A stretch of DNA of 64,000 bases from Terrabacter sp. Root85 (lineage in GTDB: Bacteria; Actinomycetota; Actinomycetes; Actinomycetales; Dermatophilaceae), in contig NZ_LMIW01000008.1 of assembly GCF_001429185.1 (NCBI RefSeq), positions 947,169-1,011,168 on the forward strand, read 5' to 3'. The number at the start of each line of letters is the position of its first letter. Position 1 is the stretch's first letter. Positions 34,684-43,329 of this stretch are shown one piece after another. Position numbers and translations under genes: made by a program. The notes below the pieces were generated by a model that saw nothing but the letters and a program-made list of their open reading frames with translations, made no database searches and was not told the origin of the DNA.

Positions 34684-36039
34684 TCAGAAGAAGACCCCGC
34701 CGATCAGCGCGCCGACGGCGATGGTGACCACGGACATCACGAGCATGGGGACGAAGAAGCTGTGGTCGAGCAGCTTCGTGCCGAGCTTGGTCGTGCCCGT
34801 CAGGTCGAAGTTGGCCGCGGCGATCTGCGTGCCGTTCGCCGGCAGGGTGTAGACGCCGCTCAGGGCACCGGCCCACATGCCCGTGACGACTCCCACCGGG
34901 AGTCCCGCGGCGAGGCCGATGGGGACGATGGTCCGCGTCGCCGTCGACTGGCTCGTCGTCAGTGCGGCGACGAGGAAGACCGCGAGGGCGAAGATGAACT
35001 GCCAGCTCGTGACCCATCCGCCGATGGTGCTGACGATGTAGTCCTCGTGGGCCGAGATGAACGTGGCGGTGAGCCAGGCGATCCCGAAGAGGGCGATCGC
35101 CGAGATCATGCCGGCCTTGAACACGGACTGGTCGGGGACGGTCTTCACGTCCGGGCGACCGAGGAAGAGGATCGCGACGCCGACGACGAACATCACCAGG
35201 ACGATGGTCGTCGTCATGTCGATGGGCACGGCGGCCTCGCCCTCGGCGGCGAACGCCGGTCGCAGCTGGGGGAAGAGGCCGAAGACGACGATGAGGATGA
35301 CGCCGGCCAGGAACGCGAGCGCGGAGTTGCGCCCCTCCTTGGTGTAGGTCAGCCTTGAGGAGGCCGACTCGCCCTCGATCGCGTGCTGGGGTGCGGCGAG
35401 CTCGCCCGAGGCGATCTTGGCCTGCACCTCGGGGTCGTCGTCGAGGTTCTTCCACATCCGGTTGACCACGAGCGAGGTGACGACGATGCCGATGACGCAC
35501 GACGGGATGGTGATCGCGAGGATCTGCGTCAGTCCGAGGTTGTAGGGCGCGACCTCCGTGAGCGTCAGCATCGCCGCCATGGCCGCCGAGACGGGCGAGG
35601 CGGCCAGCGCCATACCTGACTGGACGACGGTCACCGTCAGGGGCCGCGCGGGACGGATGTGGTTCTTGTACGACACGTCGTAGATGACCGGGAGCAGCGG
35701 GTAGATGATGTTGCTCGTCCCCGCGCCGATCGAGAAGAGGAACGCCGTGAGGGGTGCGATGAGCGTGATCTGCTTGGGACGCTTCTCGATGACACCTGCT
35801 GCGACGTAGACCATCCAGTCGATCCCGCCGGCAGCCTGCATCATGGCGGCCGAGGTGACGACGGCGAGGATGATCGCGAGGGCCGCTGCGGGCGGCTCGC
35901 CGGGCGGCTCGCGGAAGACGAAGACGAGCACGAAGGTGCCGAGGCCGCCCCACAGGCCGACCCCGACGCCGCCTGCGCGGGTTCCCATGACGATCGCCCC
36001 GAGCACCACGAGTGCCTCGAGCACGAAGCTGACGCTCAT
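34684..36039 (-). CDS. Anaerobic C4-dicarboxylate transporter family protein (DcuA/DcuB-like)
   Basis: A 451-residue carrier with ten to twelve membrane helices. AMMQAAGGIDWMVYVAAGVI, FSIGAGTSNIIYPLLPVI and SGMALAASPVSAAMAAM are the conserved Dcu blocks. Members exchange fumarate, aspartate or succinate. A charged central loop of about 45 residues (VQAKIASGELAAPQHAIEG within it) faces the cytosol. The first gene of a run that continues to the M20 dipeptidase. In an aerobic actinobacterium the substrate is more likely aspartate or a dicarboxylate-like compound than a fumarate-respiration product. Confidence 0.87.
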   Translation of the reverse strand: MSVSFVLEALVVLGAIVMGTRAGGVGVGLWGGLGTFVLVFVFREPPGEPPAAALAIILAVVTSAAMMQAAGGIDWMVYVAAGVIEKRPKQITLIAPLTAFLFSIGAGTSNIIYPLLPVIYDVSYKNHIRPARPLTVTVVQSGMALAASPVSAAMAAMLTLTEVAPYNLGLTQILAITIPSCVIGIVVTSLVVNRMWKNLDDDPEVQAKIASGELAAPQHAIEGESASSRLTYTKEGRNSALAFLAGVILIVVFGLFPQLRPAFAAEGEAAVPIDMTTTIVLVMFVVGVAILFLGRPDVKTVPDQSVFKAGMISAIALFGIAWLTATFISAHEDYIVSTIGGWVTSWQFIFALAVFLVAALTTSQSTATRTIVPIGLAAGLPVGVVTGMWAGALSGVYTLPANGTQIAAANFDLTGTTKLGTKLLDHSFFVPMLVMSVVTIAVGALIGGVFF

Positions 36040-36071
36040 GTCGTTTCCTTCCTAGCGAGATGCCCGGCCGG

Positions 36072-36494
36072 TCAACCGGTCGGGCACTGGGTGGCGAGGG
36101 ACTCGTTGAGTGCCGCGTACGCCGAGCTGACGTCCTTGAGAGACGACGTGAGCTGCGGTGCGGCGGCGGTGAAGGCCTCGTTGCTGGCGGCTGCCAGGGT
36201 CTGCCGGAAGGCGTCGAGGTTCGCGCGCAGCGTGGAGACGGCGGAGTCGAACCGTCCTTCGGTCACGGCCTGGAACGTGTCGAGCTTGGCGAGGGCGGCA
36301 TCGACCTTGGCGGTGAGGGCATCGACCTTCGTACCGTCCGGTTTGAGGGCGCGCATCTCCTCGACCGCGGTCGTGAGGTTCTTGGCGTTGCTGCACAGGT
36401 CCTGCGTCGCCGGGGCGGTGGCGCAGCCTCCGAGGACGAGCGATGCCGATACGGCCACGGTGGCTGCTGTCCGACTCAGGGTCCGGTGTCTCAT
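36072..36494 (-). CDS. Small helical lipoprotein
   Basis: A 140-residue lipoprotein: signal MRHRTLSRTAATVAVSASL followed by lipobox LGGC. The mature part is almost entirely helical, with heptad-like Leu/Ala spacing (VDALTAKVDAALAKLDTF, VSTLRANLDAFRQTLAAA), so a coiled coil is likely. Two further cysteines (DLCSN and ATQCPTG) may pair. The start is ATG 36494, with AGGAG eight bases upstream; the earlier GTG at 36503 sits on top of that ribosome site. It lies between the carrier gene and a peptidase gene on one strand, six bases from the latter. The function is unknown. Confidence 0.75.
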   Translation of the reverse strand: MRHRTLSRTAATVAVSASLVLGGCATAPATQDLCSNAKNLTTAVEEMRALKPDGTKVDALTAKVDAALAKLDTFQAVTEGRFDSAVSTLRANLDAFRQTLAAASNEAFTAAAPQLTSSLKDVSSAYAALNESLATQCPTG

Positions 36495-36499
36495 GGCGC

Positions 36500-37636
36500 T
36501 CACTCCTGAGCTGGTTGGGTGACGATCGCGACGAGGGTCTGGCAGGCCAGCACCATGTCGTCGATGGCGATGTGCTCACTGGTTGCGTGCTCGTCGACCA
36601 TGCCGGTCGGCAAGGCCACGCACGGGATTCCCTTGGCGTTGAAGTAGTTTCCGTCCGTGCCGCCACCCGACTTGCGTGGAGAGACCTCGAGCCCGAGGGA
36701 CCGGATCGCTGTGGCTGCCTCTCGGTAGGGGAGGGCGTCCTCGGCGATCTTGTACGTCTTGTAGATCTCCTCCGCCGCGAAGTCCACGGTCGCCCCGGCC
36801 TCGTCGGCCGCCAGCTGGCACGCGCTCCGCATCGCCGCCAGCTGGTGGTCGAGCTTGTCCTGGTCGTGGCTGCGTGCCATCCCTTCGAGCTCGACCGTGT
36901 CGGGGATGATGTTGCGGGCCTCGCCGCCCCGGATCGTGCCGATGTTGGCGACCGTCTCCTCGTCGATGCGCCCCAGGGGCATCGAGGCGATGGCCTGTGC
37001 GGCCACCCGCACGGCGCTGATGCCCTTCTCGGGCTCGACGCCGGCGTGGGCCTTGCGGCCGTGGACGGTGATGGTGAGGTAGACCGAGGTCGGTGACCAG
37101 TAGGTGATCGACCCCATGACGCCCGCGGTGTCGAGGACGAAGCCGTGCGTCGCGTCGAGCCGGCTCACGTCGAGATGACGTGAGCCGACCAGACCTCGCT
37201 CCTCGCCGACGGTCGACACGAACTCGATCGTCGGGAAGGTCCATCCGCGGTTGGACTGGAGCAGCCGGAGCAGCTCCAGGCAACCGGCGAGCCCGGACTT
37301 GTCGTCGGCCCCGAGGATCGTCGAGCCGTCGGTCCGGATGATCCCGTCGTCCCCGATGATGGGGACGATCCCGCGGTCGGTGCCGGCCGTGTCCATGTGC
37401 GTCGACACGAGGATCGTTCCCGGCCGCGTGCCCGGGTAGACCGCGACGATGTTGCCGATGTCGTCCATGGTGGTCGAGCAGCCCAGCTCGCGGTAGCGAG
37501 CCTCGAGGACCGTGCCGATCGAGCCTTCGTGGCCCGTCGGGCTGTCCACGGCCACGAGCCCGAGAAACGTGGCCAGCAGGCGGTCACGGTCGACGGCCCC
37601 GGCCGGCCGAAGCGCACCCGGGGCGGTCGGGGTCAT
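36500..37636 (-). CDS. M20/PepT-like tripeptide aminopeptidase
   Basis: A 378-residue metallopeptidase of the PepT side of M20. ILVSTHMDTAGT, ILGADDKSGLAGCLELL and TVGEERGLVGS give the first two ligands and the catalytic Glu; KSGGGTDGNYFNAKG and EHATSEHIAIDDM supply the final His. GRKAHAGVEPEKGISAV is the lid region. Its length fits PepT (about 400). The start, near 37636, overlaps the stop of the PLDc_N/SHOCT gene: ATGA at 37636-37633 read from that gene's end, so the two are translationally linked. It should release N-terminal residues from tripeptides in the cytosol. Confidence 0.9.
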   Translation of the reverse strand: MTPTAPGALRPAGAVDRDRLLATFLGLVAVDSPTGHEGSIGTVLEARYRELGCSTTMDDIGNIVAVYPGTRPGTILVSTHMDTAGTDRGIVPIIGDDGIIRTDGSTILGADDKSGLAGCLELLRLLQSNRGWTFPTIEFVSTVGEERGLVGSRHLDVSRLDATHGFVLDTAGVMGSITYWSPTSVYLTITVHGRKAHAGVEPEKGISAVRVAAQAIASMPLGRIDEETVANIGTIRGGEARNIIPDTVELEGMARSHDQDKLDHQLAAMRSACQLAADEAGATVDFAAEEIYKTYKIAEDALPYREAATAIRSLGLEVSPRKSGGGTDGNYFNAKGIPCVALPTGMVDEHATSEHIAIDDMVLACQTLVAIVTQPAQE

Positions 37637-38013
37637 GCCAGGGCCCGGGACTTGATCTGTGCGAACTCCTCGGGCGAGATGGCGCCGGCGTCGAGCAGCG
37701 CCTTGGCCTGCGTCAGCTCCTCGATGGACGACGACTTGGGCGCGGCGACGGTGCGGATGTAGTCCTCCTGTGCCGCCATCTGCTCCGAGGTGCGCTTCAT
37801 CGTGCGCTCGGCCATGCCGCGGCCGCGGACGATGACGTAGACCAGCGCCGAGATCAGCGGGAAGAAGATGAGCACGATGACCCAGATGGCCTTCGCGACG
37901 CCGCCCAGCGACTCGTCACGGAAGAGGTCACCGAAGATCTGGAAGAGCATCATCAGGTAGGCGACGAAGAAGAAGGACCAGACGAGCAGCCAGAAGAAGC
38001 TCCAGAAGTCCAT
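37633..38013 (-). CDS. PLDc_N-type membrane protein with C-terminal SHOCT domain
   Basis: A 126-residue protein from ATG 38013 (AAAGG about twelve bases upstream). Two membrane helices at the N-terminus (WSFFWLLVWSFFFVAYLMM and AIWVIVLIFFPLISALVYVI) form the phospholipase-D-N-terminal-like hairpin. After a basic linker the last 30 residues (SSIEELTQAKALLDAGAIS then PEEFAQIKSRAL) are a SHOCT domain, a short oligomerisation helix pair. Its TGA overlaps the ATG of the peptidase downstream. Proteins of this type occur with stress or envelope genes. A second SHOCT protein lies at 42134-42418, across the LuxR regulator. Confidence 0.85.
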   Translation of the reverse strand: MDFWSFFWLLVWSFFFVAYLMMLFQIFGDLFRDESLGGVAKAIWVIVLIFFPLISALVYVIVRGRGMAERTMKRTSEQMAAQEDYIRTVAAPKSSSIEELTQAKALLDAGAISPEEFAQIKSRALA

Positions 38014-38138
38014 GGTGAAGACCGACCTTTCAGTGCCGCCGCGTGCTGCGACGGTCGAGTGGATTGACCTGTTGTCGAGCCCTACATTCATCCCGCCGAG
38101 GGGAGTGCGGCATCGCTCTCCCAGAGCGAGATCGGGTG

Positions 38139-38366
38139 TCAGCGACGGGGGTCGGAGGGAGCGGGGCCACCCGGCTCGTCGACGAGCCGGGTCGAGATGA
38201 CCTCGAGCCCCAGCGCGGTCAGCGCGGCGAGCACGCCGACGAGCTCCTGGCTGTCGTGCACGGTCACGGTCAACGTCGTGCTCGTGCCGTCGCCGTCGGA
38301 CCACACGGCATACGGCCACACGTCGCGCTCGTCGACGTCACCGGCCACGACCACGATCGCTCGCAT
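38139..38366 (-). CDS. 75-residue protein, paralog-like pair member A
   Basis: A 75-residue protein from ATG 38366 behind GAGAGGGG. It starts MRAIVVVAGDVDERDV and ends with DSQELVGVLAALTALGLEV and ISTRLVDEP. The second half matches the protein at 41256-41483, which is also exactly 75 residues: both follow D-x-x-x-L-x-x-VLA-x-L-x-x-LG-[LI]-x-V and then V-x-[ED]-P. The beta-alpha-beta pattern resembles an ACT-like or small ligand-binding fold. The two copies flank the LuxR-type regulator gene. I infer a partner or effector of that regulator; no function is known to me. Confidence 0.68.
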   Translation of the reverse strand: MRAIVVVAGDVDERDVWPYAVWSDGDGTSTTLTVTVHDSQELVGVLAALTALGLEVISTRLVDEPGGPAPSDPRR

Positions 38367-38506
38367 GCTGGCCCCTCTCGTGACGGGGGTGTCCACGTCT
38401 CTGTCGCAGGATGTCGCGAGGTCCTGGCACCGTGCGTCATCCGCCGAGGGGGAGATGGACGCCGAACGCGCGGGAACGGCCGGTCGAGCGAGGTGCGGGG
38501 TCGGGC

Positions 38507-41128
38507 CTAGTAGAGCTCGAGGTCGGCGGCCCGACGGATCGCTGCCCGGCGGCTGCCCACCCCGAGCTTCTGGTAGATGTGCGCGATGTGCGTCTTCGTC
38601 GTGTGGAGCGAGATGAACTCGGCCTCGGCGATCTCGGCGTTGGTGAGGTTGGTCGCCAGGTACTGGAGGATCACCCGCTCACGGTCGGTGAGGCGCTCAC
38701 CCCACCCGGGCACGTGGTGCTCGTGCTGCCTCGAGAGGCGCGCGAGCACCTGCGTCAGCGCAGCGGGGTGGCTGGTCCCGTGACGCAGGTGCGCCTTGAG
38801 CAGCTGGGCCATCGTCTTGCCGCCGGCGAGGAACGGCCCGTAGAGCTGGTCGGGCTCGGCCGCCGCGAGGGCGAGCTCCAGGGAGGCATGGGCGTCGGCT
38901 CGCCCGAGCTTGGACCTGGCCTCTGCCTCGATGCACCGGCCGAGGCAGGTGAGGTGGACGAACCCCCCGCCCATCGGCACGCGGGAGATCTCTGCCAGCG
39001 CAGCCTCGGGGTCACCTGCCAGCAGCAGGACCCTGGCACGGTGAGCCGGCGCGAGGCGGTAGTCGGTCTCCAGCGGGGCCGAGGATGCGAGGGCGACGGC
39101 TTCGGGCTTCCGACCCTCGGCCATGAGGGCCAGCCCCTCCAGGCCGTCGAGCATGGAGGGCCACCACGGGATCTGGGGATGGGAGCTGATCATGGCGCCG
39201 ATCTCGGACATGCTGGCCCTGGCGGCCTTGGTGTCACCGAGCGCCAGGCACGTCTTCGCGTGGAAGTTCAGCGTGAGCCCCCGCAGCTCCAGGTCGAAGG
39301 GGAGCACCATCGACAGGCTGCGTTCGAGCTGGTCCCTCGCCTGGGTCAGGTTGCCCCGCCAGTAGTCCAGCCAGCCGAGGTAGGCGACGGCAGGGGCGAG
39401 CGTCACGAGACCGACCCAGCCGCGGTCCGCGGCCCGGGCCAACACGTCGACGGCGAGGTCGTGCACCTCGGTCAGCCGGCCCTCGGCGATCGCGGGGATG
39501 CAGGACTCGGCCAGGGCGGTGAGCTCGAGCGCGAGCAGGCCGCTGTCGTGAGCGGTGGCCGCCGAGGCCCGCAGCATCTCGAGGGGCAGCTCGTCGTGGG
39601 TCTGGAGGCGCGCCTCGCCCATCCCGACGAAGACCTGCAGGGACGCCTGGACCGCCGGGTCCGGGGCGCGGCCGCCCCGGGCGAGCCGCTCCAGCATCGC
39701 CTCCCCGGACTCCACCGCGGCGCCCAGCCCCTGGTCGTAGCCGGTGAGGAAGAGCTCGACGATCGCCGTGCGCTCCTCGATCCCGTCCTGGTCCTGCTGC
39801 GGCAGCCGCTCCACGGCGCGTCGAGCAGAGGCGATCTCGGCGCGGGCGGCGTCGAGCCGGCCCCGGCGCACGAGGACGAGCGCTTGGGCCAGGTGCACGT
39901 CGGCACTGTCCGCGACGGCGTGCGGGAGGTGCTGCACGGCGTCCGTGACGGCGTCGACCCGACCCTCGAGGAACAGCTCCAGCCAGTGCTCGGAGAAGAT
40001 GCGCGACGCCATGTCACCGTCGCCCGCGGCCACGGCGTGCCTGATCGCCGTCGGCGCGTCGACGCGGACCCACCAGGCTGCCGCTGCGGAGTGCAGCTGG
40101 ACGGCCCGCTCGGGCCGATCCGTCGCCAGACGGCGCTGGATGTGGCTGGCGAAGAGCGGGTGCCACTGGTACCAGGGCTCGTCCGTGGGAGCCGCTCCCC
40201 GCGACAGGAAGATCCCGTCGGACAGGCACTGCTCGAGGAGCGCCTCGGCGGTGGTCGTGCCACGGATGCCGTCGATGAGGGATGGGCACACCAGCTCGTC
40301 GAGGCAGCTGTCGAGGACGAAGTCGCGCATCTCGTCACTCAGGGCCGCGAGCACCTCCGTCGCGAGGTAGTCGGCCAGCGCCCGGTCGCGGCGCAGCTCG
40401 ACCGGCACGTTGCGGGGTCGGTCGTCGTGGCGGGCCGCGAGGATGGCCATGCGGACCCCGGCGGGCCACCCGCCCGTGGCCTCGTGGATGGAGGCCACGG
40501 TGTCGCCGTCCAGCTCGAGACCGGACGCCTTGACCGCCTCGGCCGTCTCGTCGGCGCTGAAGGCGAGCTCGCTGTGGGCGAGGTAGGTGAGGTGGTCGTC
40601 GAGCCGCAGTCTCTGCAGCCGCAGCGGCGGCACCACCCGCGCGCCGATCACGACGCGCATGTTGGCAGGGGCCCATCTGAGCAGGTGGTTGACCAGCTCT
40701 GCCGAGGCCTTGGCCCCTGCGAGGTGCTGTGCGTCGTCGAGGGCCAGGACGAGGGGCTCAGCGGTGTCGTAGAGCGCCTCGAGCAGCGCGTCGACGAGGG
40801 CCACGGGCTCGGCACGCAGCGACGAGGCACGAAGCGGAGCCAGGGCCGCGGTGAGCTGCTCGATGCCGGCGAGGCTGGCCGCGGCCAGCAGATCCGACAC
40901 CAGACGCACCGGGTCCCGGTCCGAGTCGTCGACGGTCAGCCAGAATCCCGCTCCGCGGACCTGCTGGCGTCGCACCGTCTCGGACAGCAGCGTCGACTTG
41001 CCGAACCCCGCCATGCCGGAGAGCACCGTCACCGGACGCCGCTCGAGCAGTGGGGTCAGCCGCAACCGGTCGATGGCGCCGGCCGATGGGAGGGGCACAG
41101 ACATCCGGGCGTGGCGTGGACCGACCAT
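38507..41128 (-). CDS. MalT-like LuxR-family ATP-binding transcriptional regulator
   Basis: An 873-residue regulator of the MalT/LAL architecture. VLSGMAGFGKSTLL is the Walker A motif near residue 40, PLVLALDDAQHLAG is Walker B, and about 450 central residues are TPR-like helical repeats. The C-terminal LuxR helix-turn-helix is clear: LTDRERVILQYLATNLTNAE, then HTTKTHIAHIYQKLGVGSR. Such proteins are ATP-driven activators that respond to a bound inducer or to partner proteins. I prefer ATG 41128 (GGGAAGCAGGGG upstream) to ATG 41104. Two 75-residue paralog-like proteins flank it, one on each side, suggesting dedicated partners. Confidence 0.9.
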   Translation of the reverse strand: MVGPRHARMSVPLPSAGAIDRLRLTPLLERRPVTVLSGMAGFGKSTLLSETVRRQQVRGAGFWLTVDDSDRDPVRLVSDLLAAASLAGIEQLTAALAPLRASSLRAEPVALVDALLEALYDTAEPLVLALDDAQHLAGAKASAELVNHLLRWAPANMRVVIGARVVPPLRLQRLRLDDHLTYLAHSELAFSADETAEAVKASGLELDGDTVASIHEATGGWPAGVRMAILAARHDDRPRNVPVELRRDRALADYLATEVLAALSDEMRDFVLDSCLDELVCPSLIDGIRGTTTAEALLEQCLSDGIFLSRGAAPTDEPWYQWHPLFASHIQRRLATDRPERAVQLHSAAAAWWVRVDAPTAIRHAVAAGDGDMASRIFSEHWLELFLEGRVDAVTDAVQHLPHAVADSADVHLAQALVLVRRGRLDAARAEIASARRAVERLPQQDQDGIEERTAIVELFLTGYDQGLGAAVESGEAMLERLARGGRAPDPAVQASLQVFVGMGEARLQTHDELPLEMLRASAATAHDSGLLALELTALAESCIPAIAEGRLTEVHDLAVDVLARAADRGWVGLVTLAPAVAYLGWLDYWRGNLTQARDQLERSLSMVLPFDLELRGLTLNFHAKTCLALGDTKAARASMSEIGAMISSHPQIPWWPSMLDGLEGLALMAEGRKPEAVALASSAPLETDYRLAPAHRARVLLLAGDPEAALAEISRVPMGGGFVHLTCLGRCIEAEARSKLGRADAHASLELALAAAEPDQLYGPFLAGGKTMAQLLKAHLRHGTSHPAALTQVLARLSRQHEHHVPGWGERLTDRERVILQYLATNLTNAEIAEAEFISLHTTKTHIAHIYQKLGVGSRRAAIRRAADLELY

Positions 41129-41255
41129 GGGTGCCCCTGCTTCCCAAGAGGTCACCCCCGCTGAGGGATGCGGGGATGTCTGGATCCCCTCCAGAGTAAC
41201 CACGTGGGCGAATGCCGCGGAAGGGCATCGCCGAGATCGGGATGTGGGGCGCAGC

Positions 41256-41483
41256 ATGCAGGTGTACGAGGTCGTCGTCGACGGGCAGCTGTCAGCGGAC
41301 CTCGCCGACGCCCTCGGCACGATCCCGCGACGTGACGTCGGCGGCGCGACGGTCCTCAGTCTGCCGACGGCCGACCCCGAGGCCTTGCCGCGCGTCCTGG
41401 CCCTGCTGGAGACGCTCGGGATCGGCGTCACCGCGGTGCACCAGGTCGGCGACCCGACGCCGGGTCACGACCCCGTGAGCTGA
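41256..41483 (+). CDS. 75-residue protein, paralog-like pair member B
   Basis: A 75-residue protein from ATG 41256, preceded by GTGGGG. It begins MQVYEVVVDGQL and its second half (DPEALPRVLALLETLGIGV, TAVHQVGDP) parallels the protein at 38139-38366 residue for residue in spacing. It is transcribed away from the LuxR-type gene, with 127 bases between the two starts that should carry both promoters. The predicted fold is beta-alpha-beta with no membrane segment. The identical length and the position on the other side of the regulator argue for functional pairing. Confidence 0.68.
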   Translation: MQVYEVVVDGQLSADLADALGTIPRRDVGGATVLSLPTADPEALPRVLALLETLGIGVTAVHQVGDPTPGHDPVS

Positions 41484-41592
41484 GCAACGCGGTCGACAGG
41501 TCACGGTCAACTCATCCTCGTGGAGCGATGCACGGGGACCAGCCCCGGGACGAGTGTCGGGGTGTCAGTCGAGAGTCGCCAAGGAGGCAGAC

Positions 41593-42045
41593 ATGAGTGT
41601 CAACGTCGATGTCGGACCGATCGACTACCTTGCGCTGGAGTTTCCCGGCGCCCGGCTCACGGGCGAAGGTCTGGCCGAGCTGGTCAGGCTCGTCGACGCC
41701 GGCACCATCCGGGTGCTCGACATGCGAGGCCTCGTCCGGGACGCGGACGGGACGGTCACCGCGGTTGCCATCACCGACCTCGACGGGGACGGCACGCTCG
41801 ACCTCGCCGTCTTCGAAGGCGTCGAGTCCGACCTGTTGGACGAGGAGGACCTCGCCGCGGCGGCGGACCTCGTGAAGCCCGGGGATGCGGTGGCCGTCCT
41901 CGTCTACGAGAACACGTGGGCCGGTCCGTTCGTCTCCGCCATGAGGCGGGCCGGAGCCGAGGTCGTCGCCAGCGTCCGACTCCCCGCCGACGCCGTCATC
42001 GCCCGGCTCGAGGCGCTCGAGGCCGCCGCCGGCGACGCCGAGTAG
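41593..42045 (+). CDS. DUF6325 family protein
   Basis: A 150-residue acidic protein with a perfect AAGGAGG ribosome site ahead of ATG 41593. MSVNVDVGPIDYLALEFPG, IRVLDMRGLVRD and GDAVAVLVYENTWAGPFV are the blocks I associate with DUF6325, a family found in actinobacteria next to SHOCT proteins. It has two similar halves that each look beta-alpha-beta. It has no signal or membrane helix. The SHOCT protein follows 88 bases later on the same strand, so they are probably co-expressed. The function is unknown. Confidence 0.75.
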   Translation: MSVNVDVGPIDYLALEFPGARLTGEGLAELVRLVDAGTIRVLDMRGLVRDADGTVTAVAITDLDGDGTLDLAVFEGVESDLLDEEDLAAAADLVKPGDAVAVLVYENTWAGPFVSAMRRAGAEVVASVRLPADAVIARLEALEAAAGDAE

Positions 42046-42133
42046 CGACGCCGACCAGCGACGTCCCGCACCGGGTCGGTGCCAGGGCTCGTGAACGTCA
42101 GGACGAACCGCAGTCGAGAAGGAGGAGAACACG

Positions 42134-42418
42134 ATGGGACTACTACGTGGGGTGGCGCGGACGGCCGTCGTCGCCGGGACCGCGACAGCGGTGTCCAACC
42201 GGGTGTCACGGCGACAGGCCGGCCGGTGGGCGGCCCAGGAGGCACCACCGGAGCAGGCGCCGCAGGAGTATGCCGCGCCACCGCCGCCGCCTCCACCCGC
42301 GGCCCCCGACCCTGACGCCGACCTGGCCCGTCTGCAGCAGCTCGGCGAGCTGCGTGCCTCGGGGGTGCTCACCGAGCAGGAGTTCCAGACACAGAAGTCC
42401 CGGATCCTGGGTCTCTGA
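42134..42418 (+). CDS. SHOCT domain protein
   Basis: A 94-residue protein with AAGGAGGAG ahead of ATG 42134. The N-terminal third is basic (VSRRQAGRW), the middle is a Pro/Ala linker with a run of seven prolines, and the last 30 residues (LARLQQLGELRASGVLTEQE, then FQTQKSRILGL) form the SHOCT domain. SHOCT domains mediate short oligomers and often cap membrane or stress proteins. It pairs with the upstream DUF6325 gene. The convergent amidotransferase follows after a bidirectional terminator hairpin. Confidence 0.85.
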   Translation: MGLLRGVARTAVVAGTATAVSNRVSRRQAGRWAAQEAPPEQAPQEYAAPPPPPPPAAPDPDADLARLQQLGELRASGVLTEQEFQTQKSRILGL

Positions 42419-42442
42419 CCAGAGCCCGGCTCCGGGGTCATC

Positions 42443-42476
42443 CGGCCCGTGCAGTCCTTCGGGGGTGCACGGGCCG
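42443..42476. terminator. Bidirectional terminator hairpin
   Basis: CGGCCCGTGCA at 42443-42453 pairs perfectly with TGCACGGGCCG at 42466-42476 around a 12-base loop. It lies between the convergent SHOCT and amidotransferase genes, so it can serve both. No U-tract follows on either strand, as is common in GC-rich actinobacteria. Confidence 0.75.
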
Positions 42477-42486
42477 ACTGGCGCCC

Positions 42487-43329
42487 TCAGGCCACATGGG
42501 TGGGTCGGACCGGCTCGAAGGGCCGCAACTCGTCGTCGCCGGGCTGGATGATGCCGCAGGACGACTCCGGCACCTCACGCCAGGCGCCCGGCAGGTCCCG
42601 GAGCGGCTCGGACACGACGAACCGTGCTTCGTCACCGAGGGTGCGGAGCATCTCCACCTCCGGGTGGAGCTCGCGCAGCTGACCCACGTTGGTCGAGTGG
42701 AAGAGGGTGCGGCTCTCGTGCTGCGACGAGTAGCGGAAGGCCCAGACGCGTTCGCCGTCGCTCGTGGCCATCGTGGCCTGGACGGGGTTGCTCACGCCGC
42801 GTCGTTCGGCGAGGTCCTCGACGAAACCGACGGCTCGGGCGACACCGCCGACTGGGTCGTCCTGCAGGCCGAAGGTCAGGGCGAGGAAGAAGAGCGCCTC
42901 GGAGTCGGTCGATCCCTCGACGTCGGGGTAGAGCGAGGGGTCGATCGCGAACATGAGGTCGCGCTTGAGCTCGTGGAAGCCGTAGACGGCGCCGTTGTGC
43001 ATCCAGAGCCACGTGTCGTGCCGGAACGGGTGGCAGTTGCTCCGTTGCACCGGGGTCCCGGTCGAGGCCCGCACGTGGGCGAACATCAGGCGCGTGCGCA
43101 CCTGCGTCGTGAGCTCGCGGAGGTTCTCGTCGTTCCACGCGGGGTCGACGCTCTTGAAGACCGCGGGTCGGGGCTCGTCTCCGTACCAGCCGATCCCGAA
43201 CCCGTCGCCGTTCGTCGTCGTGGCGCCCATCCGGGAGTGGAGGCTCTGTTCGATGAGCGAGTGCTCCGGTTTGAAGAGCAGGTCCTCGGCGAGGATCGGG
43301 TCACCCGAGTACACCATCCAGCGGCACAT
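42487..43329 (-). CDS. Class II glutamine amidotransferase
   Basis: A 280-residue N-terminal-nucleophile amidotransferase of the YafJ/EgtC-like type. It starts MCRWMVYSGD, so Cys2 becomes the nucleophile after Met removal; NGDGFGIGWYGDEPRP, FAHVRASTGTPVQ and NCHPFRHDTWLWMHNGAV supply the Arg, Asn/Gly and Asp-type substrate contacts. STDSEALFFLAL is also conserved. The start must be ATG 43329, although GGAGG sits only one base before it, an unusually tight spacing. No synthase domain is attached. The role could be release of ammonia for an unknown ligase or gamma-glutamyl hydrolysis. Confidence 0.88.
   Translation of the reverse strand: MCRWMVYSGDPILAEDLLFKPEHSLIEQSLHSRMGATTTNGDGFGIGWYGDEPRPAVFKSVDPAWNDENLRELTTQVRTRLMFAHVRASTGTPVQRSNCHPFRHDTWLWMHNGAVYGFHELKRDLMFAIDPSLYPDVEGSTDSEALFFLALTFGLQDDPVGGVARAVGFVEDLAERRGVSNPVQATMATSDGERVWAFRYSSQHESRTLFHSTNVGQLRELHPEVEMLRTLGDEARFVVSEPLRDLPGAWREVPESSCGIIQPGDDELRPFEPVRPTHVA

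Noticed and set aside
38411-41164. A 917-codon plus-strand open frame
   Set aside because: It mirrors the LuxR-type regulator on the other strand, is Arg/Val/Glu/Gly-rich without domains, and arises from GC-rich codon structure.
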